Source: Lysinibacillus fusiformis
GTDB lineage: Bacteria > Bacillota > Bacilli > Bacillales_A > Planococcaceae
Direction of reading: 5' to 3'
Assembly (NCBI GenBank): GCA_030027265.1
Contig: JASENG010000006.1
Span: 62,001-126,000, forward strand
Length of the DNA stretch: 64,000 nucleotides
The stretch's first letter is position 1. Each line of letters starts with the position of its first letter. Below the pieces are notes generated by a model. It made no database searches. It was not told the origin of the DNA and worked only from the letters and a program-made list of their open reading frames with translations. Below are positions 7,647 to 16,045 of this stretch, one piece after another. Made by a program: the position numbers and the translations under genes.

Positions 7647-7784
7647 ATGTGGGTAGTAACAATTTTTGAGGAAAAAACTTATCGCATTTTTGAATTCGAC
7701 ACAAAAGAAGAAGCTTTAAAAGCACTACGTGAAATCGAATCACCTGCAATTCTTTCTTATACAAAATTAACTTTAGTAGCATAA
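7647..7784 (+). CDS. Microprotein B (45 aa), second of a tandem paralogous pair
   Basis: ATG at 7647 follows TAGGAGGCGACCCGAC. The product begins MWVVTIFEEKTYRIFEFDTK, continues with a helix EEALKALREIE, then PAILSYTK as in microprotein A, with a C-terminal LTLVA extension. It shares the upstream operators with microprotein A, and a strong terminator follows, so the pair is a self-contained bicistronic unit between the unknown gene at 6870 and the proline T-box. Function unknown. Confidence 0.75.
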   Translation: MWVVTIFEEKTYRIFEFDTKEEALKALREIESPAILSYTKLTLVA

Positions 7785-7791
7785 CTACGAC

Positions 7792-7826
7792 AGAGACATC
7801 AATCAATACGGGATGTCTCTTTTTTA
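7792..7826 (+). terminator. Terminator of the microprotein operon
   Basis: AGAGACATC pairs with GATGTCTCT, followed by TTTTTT. Confidence 0.85.
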
Positions 7827-7888
7827 TAGAGAAAATTCCGAACATTCATATAACTATATTGACATTTCCCCAAATTTATTGCATATTA

Positions 7889-8142
7889 GATTCAATATTA
7901 ATCCGCATAACGAAGACTAGTACGTAAAACCCTATTGGCAAGAGAGCGATGTTCACCGGCTGCAAGACATCGTACAAAAAGGATTACTGAACCTGCTTCG
8001 CCAGCCTCTAGCAAAACTAGACGCAGACTCAAGCGTTATGAGAACAAGTGGGAAATGCTTTTTTTTGCATTCCAATCTAGGTGGTACCACGGAAAAGTAG
8101 CCTTTTTCGCCCTAATTTTTAGGGTGAGGAAGGCTTTTTATT
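7889..8142 (+). promoter_or_regulatory. Proline T-box leader of proBA
   Basis: The T-box sequence AGGTGGTACCACGG is at 8079-8092. Upstream is a long Stem I region whose specifier bulge context GAACCTGC gives the proline codon CCT at 7992-7994. Downstream, AGCCTT...CGCCCTAA / TTAGGGTG...AAGGCT plus T run (about 8098-8140) is the terminator that uncharged tRNA-Pro would prevent from forming. This makes proBA expression respond to proline starvation, as known for B. subtilis proBA. Confidence 0.93.
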
Positions 8143-8180
8143 TGTTTATCCCTTTAACTTACAAATTAGGAGGAACTCAC

Positions 8181-9263
8181 GTGGAAAAGAAACGTATTGT
8201 TGTCAAAATCGGCAGCAGCTCCCTCACCAATCCCAAGGGAGAAATTGATCACGATAAACTTCAAGACCATATATCAGCACTTTCCGCATTAAAGCAAGAA
8301 GGCCATGATGTACTGCTTGTTTCATCCGGGGCAGTTGCAGCAGGTTTTCGCAGATTGGGATACTCTTCGCGCCCAGTAACATTAAAAGGCAAACAGGCCG
8401 CAGCAGCAGTTGGCCAAAGTTTACTGATCCAATATTATTCCGAACTTTTTAGCAAACACGATATTCACACAGCCCAGATTCTCCTAACCCGAACTGATTT
8501 TTCAAAAAAGGAGCGTTATAAAAATGCTTATGCGACCTTTACTGAATTACTGGAGCGAGATATCGTCCCGATTATCAATGAAAATGACACAGTTTCCGTT
8601 TCAGAATTAACGTTCGGTGACAACGACATGCTCTCTGCTTTAGTCAGTGGACTTATTCATGCAGACCATCTCATAATCTTGACGGATATTAATGGTCTTT
8701 ATGATATTAACCCTAAAAATCCGAATGCAAAACAAATCCATTATTTAACGGCCATTACTGATGAGTCTTTGAAAATTGCAGCTGGTTCTGGCTCTAAACT
8801 CGGTACTGGCGGTATGCAGTCAAAATTGATAGCAGCTCGTACGGCTCTTCAATCTGGAGTAAAAGTTTTCATTGGAAATGGAAAAGGTGAAAAAAAGCTA
8901 ATCGATGTCATCAATGGTCATGGAGATGGCACGTATATCGAAAACGAGCAGCACACCCCCCTCCCAAATCCAAAACAATGGATTTCCATTACAGAGGTAT
9001 CAGGTAAGATTTATATCGACAATGGTGCCGCAGAAGCCATTTTATCAAAAGGAAAAAGTTTGCTGCCTGCTGGGATATATAAGTTAGAAGGAGTCTTCCG
9101 TAAAGGCGATGTAGTAGAAGTATATAGTGAAAATCAATTGTTGGGGCGTGGTGAGGTGCATTATTCAAGCGAGGAACTAGCTCAAGCACTTGGAAAACGT
9201 ACAAACGAAATTGTCACAACTTCAATCGAAGTTATTCATCGCGATAAATGGGTCAGAATCTAA
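8181..9263 (+). CDS. proB: Glutamate 5-kinase
   Basis: Start GTG at 8181, 8 nt behind TTAGGAGGA; the open frame extends upstream through the T-box and is not coding there. 360 residues. Amino-acid kinase domain at about 1-250: VVKIGSSSLT at the N-terminus (ATP phosphate binding), SSGAVAAG, INENDTVS and LTDINGLYD. A C-terminal PUA domain lies at about 270-355 (GKIYIDNGAAEAILSKGKSLLPAGI). It phosphorylates glutamate to gamma-glutamyl phosphate, the first and feedback-inhibited step of proline synthesis. proA follows after 41 bp, and both are under the proline T-box. Confidence 0.96.
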   Translation: MEKKRIVVKIGSSSLTNPKGEIDHDKLQDHISALSALKQEGHDVLLVSSGAVAAGFRRLGYSSRPVTLKGKQAAAAVGQSLLIQYYSELFSKHDIHTAQILLTRTDFSKKERYKNAYATFTELLERDIVPIINENDTVSVSELTFGDNDMLSALVSGLIHADHLIILTDINGLYDINPKNPNAKQIHYLTAITDESLKIAAGSGSKLGTGGMQSKLIAARTALQSGVKVFIGNGKGEKKLIDVINGHGDGTYIENEQHTPLPNPKQWISITEVSGKIYIDNGAAEAILSKGKSLLPAGIYKLEGVFRKGDVVEVYSENQLLGRGEVHYSSEELAQALGKRTNEIVTTSIEVIHRDKWVRI

Positions 9264-9304
9264 CACTCGGGAAAGAATGATATTTTAAATTTAGGAGGAG
9301 CAAT

Positions 9305-10570
9305 ATGACTAAAATTACCATTGAAAGTGAAGTTCGTTCTAAAGGAAAACTAGCGAAGCAAGCAAGCTATACTTTGAATATGAAAACAACCATTGAAAAA
9401 AATGAAGCTTTAGCAAAAATAGCCGACCAACTAATAATCGATCAAATGATGATAATAGAAGAGAATAAAAAAGACCTGTTAGCAGGGAAAAATAATGGAC
9501 TTGCAAACTCTGTTCTAGATCGAATACTGTTAAACGAAGACCGCATCCAAACGATGTCCGATGGAATTAAGCAGCTCATTCAATTGGAGGATCCAGTAGG
9601 TGAACTTCTTGAGTCCATCACAAAAGAAAATGGTCTGCAAATCAAAAAGCGTCGAGTGCCAATCGGTGTTATTGGCATGATTTATGAAGCACGGCCAAAC
9701 GTTACGATTGATGCAGCTACATTAAGTTTAAAAACGGGCAATGCAGTAATTTTACGAGGAAGTTCATCCGCAAAATTTTCAAACAGAGTACTAGTTGAAA
9801 CGATTCACCGTGCATTAGAGCATACAGATTTTCCTATTGAAGCGGTTCAATTAATTGAAGATACAAGTCACGAAACGGCGAAGGAACTTTTTCATCTAAA
9901 AGAATATCTAGACGTCTTAATCCCTCGCGGCGGCAAAGCGTTAATCGATTTAGTTGTAAGAGAAGCCTCTGTACCAGTATTAGAAACTGGAGCTGGAAAT
10001 TGCCATGTGTTCGTAGATAGCAGTGCAAGCTATGAAAAAGCACTAAAAATCATACTTAACGCAAAAACACAGCGCCCTTCTGTCTGTAATGCGGCAGAAA
10101 GTTTGCTGATTCAGCGAGATTGGTTCTTGCAACACGGAAAATTGCTTTTGAATAATTTGCATGCAGCCCATATTAATATTATTGGAGACGAACATGTTTG
10201 TGAAATACACCCTACTGCAATACTGGCAACTGAAGAAGATTACGCTACGGAATTTTTAAACTTAACATTAAGTGTGAAAGTTGTGGAAAGTCTCTACGAA
10301 GCAATTGAGCATATTAATAAATACGGTACCAACCACTCGGAATCCATCATTACAGAAGATCCACTGGCAGCTCAAACATTCTTATCTTGCGTTGATGCAG
10401 CAGCTGTCTATCATAATGCATCAACACGTTTTACAGACGGCTTCGAGTACGGCTATGGGGCAGAAATTGGCATTAGCACACAAAAGCTGCATGCCCGCGG
10501 ACCAATGGGCTTGCCTGCATTAACCTCAACAAAGTATATGATTTACGGAAATGGACAAATCAGAGAATAG
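9305..10570 (+). CDS. proA: Gamma-glutamyl phosphate reductase
   Basis: 421 residues, ATG behind TTTAGGAGGAG. It is an NADPH-dependent aldehyde-dehydrogenase-fold enzyme making glutamate-5-semialdehyde. [17 protein letters not shown] and [11 protein letters not shown] form the cofactor region, the catalytic Cys is in [12 protein letters not shown] (about residue 262), and [18 protein letters not shown] is the usual C-terminus. It is the second gene of the proBA operon. The next enzyme, ProC, is encoded separately at 23233 under a second T-box. Confidence 0.96.
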   Translation: MTKITIESEVRSKGKLAKQASYTLNMKTTIEKNEALAKIADQLIIDQMMIIEENKKDLLAGKNNGLANSVLDRILLNEDRIQTMSDGIKQLIQLEDPVGELLESITKENGLQIKKRRVPIGVIGMIYEARPNVTIDAATLSLKTGNAVILRGSSSAKFSNRVLVETIHRALEHTDFPIEAVQLIEDTSHETAKELFHLKEYLDVLIPRGGKALIDLVVREASVPVLETGAGNCHVFVDSSASYEKALKIILNAKTQRPSVCNAAESLLIQRDWFLQHGKLLLNNLHAAHINIIGDEHVCEIHPTAILATEEDYATEFLNLTLSVKVVESLYEAIEHINKYGTNHSESIITEDPLAAQTFLSCVDAAAVYHNASTRFTDGFEYGYGAEIGISTQKLHARGPMGLPALTSTKYMIYGNGQIRE

Positions 10571-10571
10571 A

Positions 10572-10611
10572 CAAAAGGCCTTCAGAATGATCACATTCTG
10601 AAAGCCTTTTG
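10572..10611 (+). terminator. proBA terminator
   Basis: CAAAAGGCcTTCAGAATG pairs with CATTCTGAaaGCCTTTTG; a T-rich tail follows. Confidence 0.85.
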
Positions 10612-10629
10612 TATTTTTGAAGTTTTTTG

Positions 10630-10815
10630 GGTATTTTGCAGTCTTATTTTACAAAGGTAGCAATCATAGTACTCGTCATATACATAATCGTGTTACGTAA
10701 AAATCCATCCTTCGTTTTTGGTCGTGTATAGGGAAGTGCCGGTTGAATTTTATGTTCAAATAAAAATTTAGTGATTGCAGGTGTTTTATAAGCAGCATCT
10801 GCAGCGGCGAGGAGG
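10630..10815 (-). pseudogene. Remnant of an IS1182-type transposase
   Basis: The minus strand reads AAADAAYKTPAITKFLFEHKIQPALPYTRPKTKDGF, the conserved block around the second catalytic Asp of IS1182/IS4-like DDE transposases. Just after TKDGF the expected sequence continues in a different frame (YVYDEYYDCYLC), implying a one-base deletion near 10692. Only about 60 codons survive. No terminal inverted repeats or target duplication are visible, so this is an old fragment, not a mobile element. Confidence 0.7.
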
Positions 10816-10856
10816 ATTGGGCCACGCCCGCGGAAAGCGTCCGCCGAAACGGATAT
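10797..10856. repeat. GC-rich dispersed intergenic element
   Basis: A 60-bp GC-rich island (GGCGGACGCTTTCCGCGGGC on the minus strand, then a GAGGAGGATTGGGCC block) in otherwise AT-rich DNA. From memory, this motif is dispersed in many copies in Bacillaceae genomes. It is fused to the transposase remnant and supplies the false start of the 71-codon frame there. Confidence 0.5.
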
Positions 10857-10912
10857 CAACTAACACTATTTTAAAAGCTATTAGTTCTATTTTAAAAGAA
10901 AAAAGACTGTTG

Positions 10913-10939
10913 GCACTTTAAACTTTAAAGTGCCTTTTC
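10913..10939. terminator. Perfect hairpin after the anti-sigma gene
   Basis: GGCACTTTAAA / TTTAAAGTGCC with a single-base centre, flanked by TTTTC on the plus strand. It lies 2 bp past the anti-sigma stop, so it could end that leftward transcript, although the better T tail is on the plus strand. Confidence 0.5.
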
Positions 10940-10940
10940 A

Positions 10941-11900
10941 TCATAAAAATGCAATTATAAAAATTATAAAACCAATAATCACTAACCACTCAGTTATTCG
11001 GTGCTTCCAAAAAACAGGCTGTTTTTGCAAGATATATTTTATTACATAATTATACGCAATAATAGCCGTTAGATATAATCCAGCAACCCCCAGATGCAAA
11101 GTTCCAATTTTTTTTTGGAAAAAGTTGAAAAGGAGTATTGCGATAAATGTAGTTATAAATCTTAAGAATCTATAGGGTTTTATGCTATCTTCTACAATAC
11201 TTTTCAATTTCTTTTTTTCTAGCCTATCATTTAAGATCAAGACCCCAATGGATAACAAAATAACGATTCCCATAATGATATTTTTATTGGTTGACCACCG
11301 TTCACCATAATATATTTCATCGGCTAAGGAATTAAAAAGCTTCCATTCTTCATTAGTTAGCTCGTATTTCATATTGGCCTGTGGGTCAACCAGAAACAGG
11401 GATTGATTTGTATTTAATTTTAAATAGAGTGTTTCATTATTCGAAAACTGAAATTGATAATCAAAAATAGAATAATCATCGTATATTGTTCCAAACCAAG
11501 GAACCGCCTTTTCTTTAGCTGAAAGCAAAATTTGAATTGTTTCTTCAAAGTTATGATTTTCTGTTGATGTGACTTTTAATGGGTAAAAAATAGAGTCTAA
11601 ATTTAAACTCTTTTGGGGATTCATATTATTTAATACCGTTACTTTTTCAATAGTAGTTTGTTCATCTATATTGCCAAATGGTGATGCTGATTGCTCGTTA
11701 TCTGTATACGAACTATTATTGATAGTCAATACAAAAAATAAAGCGAGGACACAGACACTTGCTAATATTATTCGATAGGACCAATTAGTACTTTTAACGT
11801 CCTTACCTAGTTTCATTCGAATTTGCTGATTCGTTCTTTCTTTGACGATTGGTGAACGATCCGGCCTTGCAATCTCTTTAAGCTGATCATCTAGATTCAT
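10941..11900 (-). CDS. Putative membrane anti-sigma factor
   Basis: 319 residues. A short cytoplasmic N-terminus (1-42, charged, NLDDQLKEIARPDRSPIVKERTNQQIRMKL) precedes a membrane segment at about 43-61. An external domain of about 140 residues follows, and then a cluster of three to four hydrophobic helices in the last 115 residues. The start lies 1 nt after the sigma gene stop (TGA A ATG), with the SD inside the sigma C-terminal codons, so translation is coupled. By position and topology it should hold the partner sigma factor inactive. I see no zinc-binding anti-sigma motif. The extra C-terminal membrane bundle is unusual for a one-pass anti-sigma factor. Confidence 0.65.
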   Translation of the reverse strand: MNLDDQLKEIARPDRSPIVKERTNQQIRMKLGKDVKSTNWSYRIILASVCVLALFFVLTINNSSYTDNEQSASPFGNIDEQTTIEKVTVLNNMNPQKSLNLDSIFYPLKVTSTENHNFEETIQILLSAKEKAVPWFGTIYDDYSIFDYQFQFSNNETLYLKLNTNQSLFLVDPQANMKYELTNEEWKLFNSLADEIYYGERWSTNKNIIMGIVILLSIGVLILNDRLEKKKLKSIVEDSIKPYRFLRFITTFIAILLFNFFQKKIGTLHLGVAGLYLTAIIAYNYVIKYILQKQPVFWKHRITEWLVIIGFIIFIIAFL

Positions 11901-11901
11901 T

Positions 11902-12402
11902 TCAATCTCCCCCCTCCATTAAAATTTCCCGCAGCGCCTTCATTCCGCGTTCTGTACAGTTTTTAACTTTTGATTCACTCCATCTTAAAATGTGAGCGGT
12001 TTCCTTTATAGAGAATCCTTCAATTTTTCGTAATATGATCGCTTCCCGGTAGTCGAATTTTATTGCTAAAAGAGCGCTGTATAGTTTTTTCGATTCTTCA
12101 TTTCGCTCTAACCAATTTTCCGGTTCATAGGTAGATTCCTTTTCTTCATGTTCTCTTGTAAAAGGCAAGAAAGAAATAATTTTTTTTCGCCTGAAATAAT
12201 CATAAACAAGATTGCGTGCAATTCTCATCAGCCATGTTAAACTACTGGCTTCATGCCTAAATGTGTACTGCTGTTGGAATGCTTTTATAAAGGTTTCTTG
12301 TGTTAGATCCTCTGCAAGTTCCGTTTTCCCAACTAAAAAATATATGTATTGATAAATGCGGTCACTATGTAATTCATATTCAGTTTCAAAATTTAATGCC
12401 AA
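11902..12402 (-). CDS. ECF-type RNA polymerase sigma factor
   Basis: 166 residues. Region 2 contains DLTQETFIKAFQQ and LTWLMRIARNLVYDYFRRKK (about residues 30-80). Region 4 contains EAIILRKIEGFSIKETAHILRWSESKVKNCTERGMKALRE (about 118-158), the -35-recognising helix-turn-helix. The length is typical of SigW/SigM-like group 4 factors. It directs polymerase to a stress regulon that cannot be named from the sequence. It is followed directly by a membrane anti-sigma candidate and is divergent from the lipoprotein at 12538, a plausible target. Confidence 0.92.
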   Translation of the reverse strand: MALNFETEYELHSDRIYQYIYFLVGKTELAEDLTQETFIKAFQQQYTFRHEASSLTWLMRIARNLVYDYFRRKKIISFLPFTREHEEKESTYEPENWLERNEESKKLYSALLAIKFDYREAIILRKIEGFSIKETAHILRWSESKVKNCTERGMKALREILMEGGD

Positions 12403-12537
12403 TCATTTTCACCACCTTGCCTATATAGACGATTATGATGGAAAAATTACTCAAATAATAGAAATTTTCCTAAAATAATTTTCATATAAAAGGCATAAAC
12501 ATTTAAAAGGATAATGATGCTTGGAAGGAGTTTTTTT

Positions 12538-13014
12538 TTGAAAAAAATCTTATCTGGTCTATTTCTTGTATTTTTAGTCGCAGGCTGTTCAAAAGAGGCA
12601 CTACAAGAGATTTCAAATCAATCTTCTAAAGAATATTCTCCTCCGACTGTTCAGTTTAAAATTGATGATGCTGTTTACTCTACAAAACAAGGCTCATTTT
12701 GTTGGAGAAATGACAATTCAGCAGAATGCTTAAGTCTTCCCTCCCCAACTGAGATTGTTGAAGAAACAAAGCCGATAAAAGTTAAAGGTAAGGAAACCAT
12801 TACTCTGCTGATGGAGCGTCAACCTTCTGAGCACACCCTTACAATAGAAAATAGTGATTTTTACGCACAAGAATTAGCAATTAATGAAGAAAAACAATTC
12901 AAAGCACCTGAAATAGATGGAGTATATATCCTCAAATACTATGCAATCTGGGAAAAAGATACCTCAGGTACAAGTGGAGACAGCTCATATGTTTTTAAAA
13001 TCGAGGTAAAATAG
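12538..13014 (+). CDS. Putative lipoprotein
   Basis: The best start is TTG at 12538 behind GGAAGGAG (158 residues). The open frame begins at 12514 but that stretch carries the SD. Signal peptide KKILSGLFLVFLVAGC with lipobox VAGC near residue 17. The mature part contains a CWRNDNSAECL segment with two further Cys that may form a disulfide, and beta-rich sequence ending FKIEVK. No domain recognised. Divergent from the sigma/anti-sigma operon and followed 48 bp later by a small hydrolase. Confidence 0.75.
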   Translation: MKKILSGLFLVFLVAGCSKEALQEISNQSSKEYSPPTVQFKIDDAVYSTKQGSFCWRNDNSAECLSLPSPTEIVEETKPIKVKGKETITLLMERQPSEHTLTIENSDFYAQELAINEEKQFKAPEIDGVYILKYYAIWEKDTSGTSGDSSYVFKIEVK

Positions 13015-13062
13015 ATGGGATTATATGTTAAAATATAGCAAAAAGAATTGAAGGTGAATCCA

Positions 13063-13698
13063 TTGCAGGTACATAATAGTGAACTAAATCTTAACAGGAA
13101 GCCAATAAAATTTACCCATATTGACCTCAATTCTAAATCAATTTGCTTCATGTTATCTGGAGGGGGCTATAATTACGATAAGCCATTGTTTTATTACTCC
13201 ACAATGGTAATGATCAAAAAAAATATTGATGTTGTACATATTCATTATTCTTACAATGAACAAACCATTAAGAAACCGATAACAGAACTGGCTAAAATTA
13301 TGATGGATGATATAGACCCTGTAATTTCAGATATTCTTAATAAGCGCGATTACCAATATACGATTTTTTTAGGTAAATCACTTGGAACAATTCCCATTGC
13401 AATCGAACTTATGAAAAGAGACGAATTTTTCGATTCCAAAATGGTATTGCTCACCCCGCTTTTAAAGTTTAATGCCATTTTCGATTCAATTCTAAATAGT
13501 CAGCATCATGGACTATTAGTAATAGGTGATCAAGATAAACATTACAATACTAATCAAATTGATCAATTAAGGAATACTAATTTTGAAATAGAGGTTTTTG
13601 GAAATACTAACCATTCTTTAGATGATGGAGAATTTGATGCAAAAGCCTCAATCGGAGCTTTATCAAGGGTAATGAAACAGCTTCAAGAAATGATTTAA
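13063..13698 (+). CDS. Small alpha/beta hydrolase-like protein
   Basis: TTG at 13063 (MQVHNSELNLN) is 6 nt behind GAAGGTGA and is preferred to the TTG at 13048. 211 residues. CFMLSGGGYNYDKP resembles the oxyanion loop, GKSLGT (about residue 106) is a GXSXG nucleophile elbow, VIGDQDKHY supplies a candidate Asp and NHSLDD a candidate His, in the right order for a Ser-Asp-His triad. There is no signal peptide. Substrate unknown. A strong terminator overlaps the stop codon. Confidence 0.7.
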   Translation: MQVHNSELNLNRKPIKFTHIDLNSKSICFMLSGGGYNYDKPLFYYSTMVMIKKNIDVVHIHYSYNEQTIKKPITELAKIMMDDIDPVISDILNKRDYQYTIFLGKSLGTIPIAIELMKRDEFFDSKMVLLTPLLKFNAIFDSILNSQHHGLLVIGDQDKHYNTNQIDQLRNTNFEIEVFGNTNHSLDDGEFDAKASIGALSRVMKQLQEMI

Positions 13699-13728
13699 AG
13701 AGGTGTGATAAGATACACACCTCTTTTG
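13697..13728. terminator. Convergent terminator
   Basis: AAGAGGTGTG pairs with CACACCTCTT, T tail on the plus strand. It ends the hydrolase gene and probably also the convergent DUF3889 gene. Confidence 0.8.
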
Positions 13729-13733
13729 CTAGT

Positions 13734-14084
13734 TTATTGATTTGTCTCAGTATATTTAATGTCAACCACTTCTTCGGTTTGATTATTAAAAGTAATGTCG
13801 ACATAGACGCCAAATTCACTGTTGTCTTCTGCCCTTAACCATAACTTGAATTTCTCCACCGATGTGACGGTTCCCACTTCTCTTCCGATATGCAAATAGT
13901 CAATTACATCAGCTGAGGGATATTTGGCCATAATATTTTGCATGGCCATCCTACCCCATTTTGCATAGGCGGGGGCAATTTCTTCTGCGCTTGTAGCTTC
14001 ATCCTCTGGAGGTACCGTCAAAACCTTTCCAACCGCGATTGTACTTAAAACCAACAGCACTGAAACAGCAAGTTTTGTTTTCAA
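13734..14084 (-). CDS. Secreted DUF3889-family protein (YqzG/YhdC-like)
   Basis: 116 residues with an N-terminal signal peptide (MKTKLAVSVLLVLSTIAVGK). The mature part contains YAKWGRMAMQNIMAKYPSAD and DYLHIGRE followed by beta strands (KFKLWLRAED, GVYVDITFN, VVDIKYTE), the hallmark order of the DUF3889 family known from B. subtilis YqzG and YhdC. Function unknown; it acts outside the membrane. Stands alone. Confidence 0.75.
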   Translation of the reverse strand: MKTKLAVSVLLVLSTIAVGKVLTVPPEDEATSAEEIAPAYAKWGRMAMQNIMAKYPSADVIDYLHIGREVGTVTSVEKFKLWLRAEDNSEFGVYVDITFNNQTEEVVDIKYTETNQ

Positions 14085-14256
14085 CCGACCTCAATCCTCC
14101 TTTAGCTTAGTCTTTTCTAAACGAAATAGGATATTCGCCAATTGTTTATGTATTAATTAACAATGAATGCATTCATATTAGATATTATGAGCAATCTAAC
14201 GAGGTACCATTCAGATAATGAATGAATCATACAGATTTGACTTTGGAGGACTGTTA

Positions 14257-15714
14257 ATGGAACAATTTACATCATTAAATAAAAGCTATTTAAATGGCCA
14301 ATGGGTTGATGGTGATTCTGGAAATACTTTTGAGATTACGAATCCTTACGATGATTCAGTGTTGGCTATGGTCAAAATGGCATCGAAAGAACAAGTTACC
14401 CAGGCATTCGATGAAGCACAAAAAGCACAAAAGGAATGGGGCAAATCACCCGAGCTGCGAAGAAATGTGATTGAAAAAGCAATCACCTTCTTTGAACAAA
14501 ACAAAGCTAAAATCATTGAACTCTTAATTGTGGAATCTGGCAGCAGCTTCACAAAAGCAAATGTGGAATTCGGAAGCACTGTCGGTGTTTTGAAGGAAGC
14601 GCTGACAACAATTGACAAAGTCCATGAAATCCGTACTGAACAATCTGTTATTCCAAATAAAATAAATGAAATTCACCGTTTACCCTTAGGGGTTGTTTCT
14701 TCTATAGCCCCATTTAACTTTCCCTTATATCTATCCATGCGAACAATAGCACCGGCACTGGCATTAGGGAATACAGTCGTCCATAAAGCCGATTTACAAG
14801 TAAGCTTATCATCAGGCTCACTAATTGCGAAAGCCTTTGAGGAAGGCGGGATTCCACCTGGTGTCTTTCAAAGCGTTCTTACAAAAACATCAATTATTGG
14901 AGATTTGATGGTAGAGCATCCCGTAGTGCGCCTTGTCAGTTTTACCGGTTCAACAGAAGTTGGTCGGCATATTGGGACAGTTGCAGGAGGATTGTTTAAA
15001 CGTGTTGCCCTTGAACTTGGAGGAAATGCACCTTTTGTAGTTCTGTCGGATGCTGATTTAGACCAAGCTGTGAAGGCTGCAGTATTCGGGAAATTCCTTC
15101 ACCAAGGGCAAATTTGCATGATTACTAATCGAATTATTATTCATCAGGATTTATACGATGAATTTGCGAAGAAATTTGTTGACCGGGTTAAATCTCTAAA
15201 ATTTGGAGACCCTCGCGATCATGATGTGATTATCGGACCAATAATAAATAAAAAACAATTAGATTTCTCTTTGCAAAATATCTCCAAAGCTAAAGCGCAA
15301 GGAACAGAAGTACTTTTAGATGGTCAATTAATCGGCAATGTCCTCACCCCTACAATTTTTGGAAATGTAAAAAATGATAGTGAATTAGCGCAAACAGAAT
15401 TATTCGGTCCCATCGTGCCCTTAATAAAGGCCTCTTCAGATGATGAAGCAATCGAATTTGCAAATCATACAATTTATGGTTTAAGCTCGGCGATATTTGC
15501 TGGAGACTTGGATAGAGCTCGAGAATATGCACTTGAAATTGAATTCGGTATGACCCATTTAAATGACCAAACTGTAAACGATGAACCAAGAGCTCCATTC
15601 GGCGGTATGCGCGATAGTGGTGTCGGAAGATTCGGCAATCCTTGGATCGTTGATGAATTTACAGTAACAAAGTGGATTTCGGTACAAACAAAACCAAGAG
15701 AATACCCATTTTAA
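14257..15714 (+). CDS. NAD(P)-dependent aldehyde dehydrogenase (benzaldehyde/vanillin dehydrogenase-like)
   Basis: Start ATG at 14257 behind GGAGG; the frame extends to 14218 without an SD. 485 residues. NAD-binding and active-site motifs: PFNFPLYLSMRTIAPALALGN, FTGSTEVGRHIG, ELGGNAPFVVL (general-base Glu) and the nucleophile Cys in GQICMITNR (about residue 289). E-FGP and NDEPRAPFGGMRDSGVGRFG complete the fold. The GQICM context and overall shape resemble B. subtilis YfmT-type aromatic aldehyde dehydrogenases. The exact substrate is not determinable. Monocistronic. Confidence 0.88.
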   Translation: MEQFTSLNKSYLNGQWVDGDSGNTFEITNPYDDSVLAMVKMASKEQVTQAFDEAQKAQKEWGKSPELRRNVIEKAITFFEQNKAKIIELLIVESGSSFTKANVEFGSTVGVLKEALTTIDKVHEIRTEQSVIPNKINEIHRLPLGVVSSIAPFNFPLYLSMRTIAPALALGNTVVHKADLQVSLSSGSLIAKAFEEGGIPPGVFQSVLTKTSIIGDLMVEHPVVRLVSFTGSTEVGRHIGTVAGGLFKRVALELGGNAPFVVLSDADLDQAVKAAVFGKFLHQGQICMITNRIIIHQDLYDEFAKKFVDRVKSLKFGDPRDHDVIIGPIINKKQLDFSLQNISKAKAQGTEVLLDGQLIGNVLTPTIFGNVKNDSELAQTELFGPIVPLIKASSDDEAIEFANHTIYGLSSAIFAGDLDRAREYALEIEFGMTHLNDQTVNDEPRAPFGGMRDSGVGRFGNPWIVDEFTVTKWISVQTKPREYPF

Positions 15715-15738
15715 AATACCATTTTAAGAAACCAAGCA

Positions 15739-15770
15739 AAGTCTTCACCATTTTGGTGAAGGCTTTTTGT
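15739..15770 (+). terminator. Terminator of the aldehyde dehydrogenase gene
   Basis: AAGTCTTCACC pairs with GGTGAAGGCTT (one G-U pair), then TTTT. Confidence 0.8.
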
Positions 15771-15833
15771 ATATCTCCGCGGAAGTTAGCAGTACGTTAA
15801 AAATAAAAGGAAGAGTGAATAACTATGCCAGTA

Positions 15834-15871
15834 AACAAAAAAACCGCCTCGCGACCCCGAGAACGGTTTAT
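15834..15871 (-). terminator. Probable argGH terminator
   Basis: On the minus strand AAACCG..CTCG pairs with CGAG..CGGTTT and runs into TTTTTTTG. It is 175 bp beyond the argH stop. The spacer between (15872-16045) shows no gene. Confidence 0.55.
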
Positions 15872-16045
15872 GTAACTTTATATGTTCACCTGTACTTAGA
15901 AAAGTAAAGGCTGCTTATAAAGTTTTTCTTTTATCAAGTTACCCTCTGGCTTCTAGATAAAAGTCGGCAACTATTGTGCATCCCTGTACAACATTAATAG
16001 CGCACCTATATTACAAATCCTAAATTTTAGGTTTGTATCCAATTT

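Noticed and set aside
7935-8180. N-terminal extension of the proB open frame
   Set aside because: It translates the T-box leader and terminator; the GTG at 8181 has the correct SD and the ProB family start.
15825-15875. 16-codon ORF with an SD-like GGAAGAG
   Set aside because: It overlaps the argH-side terminator hairpin and has no homologue that I recognise.
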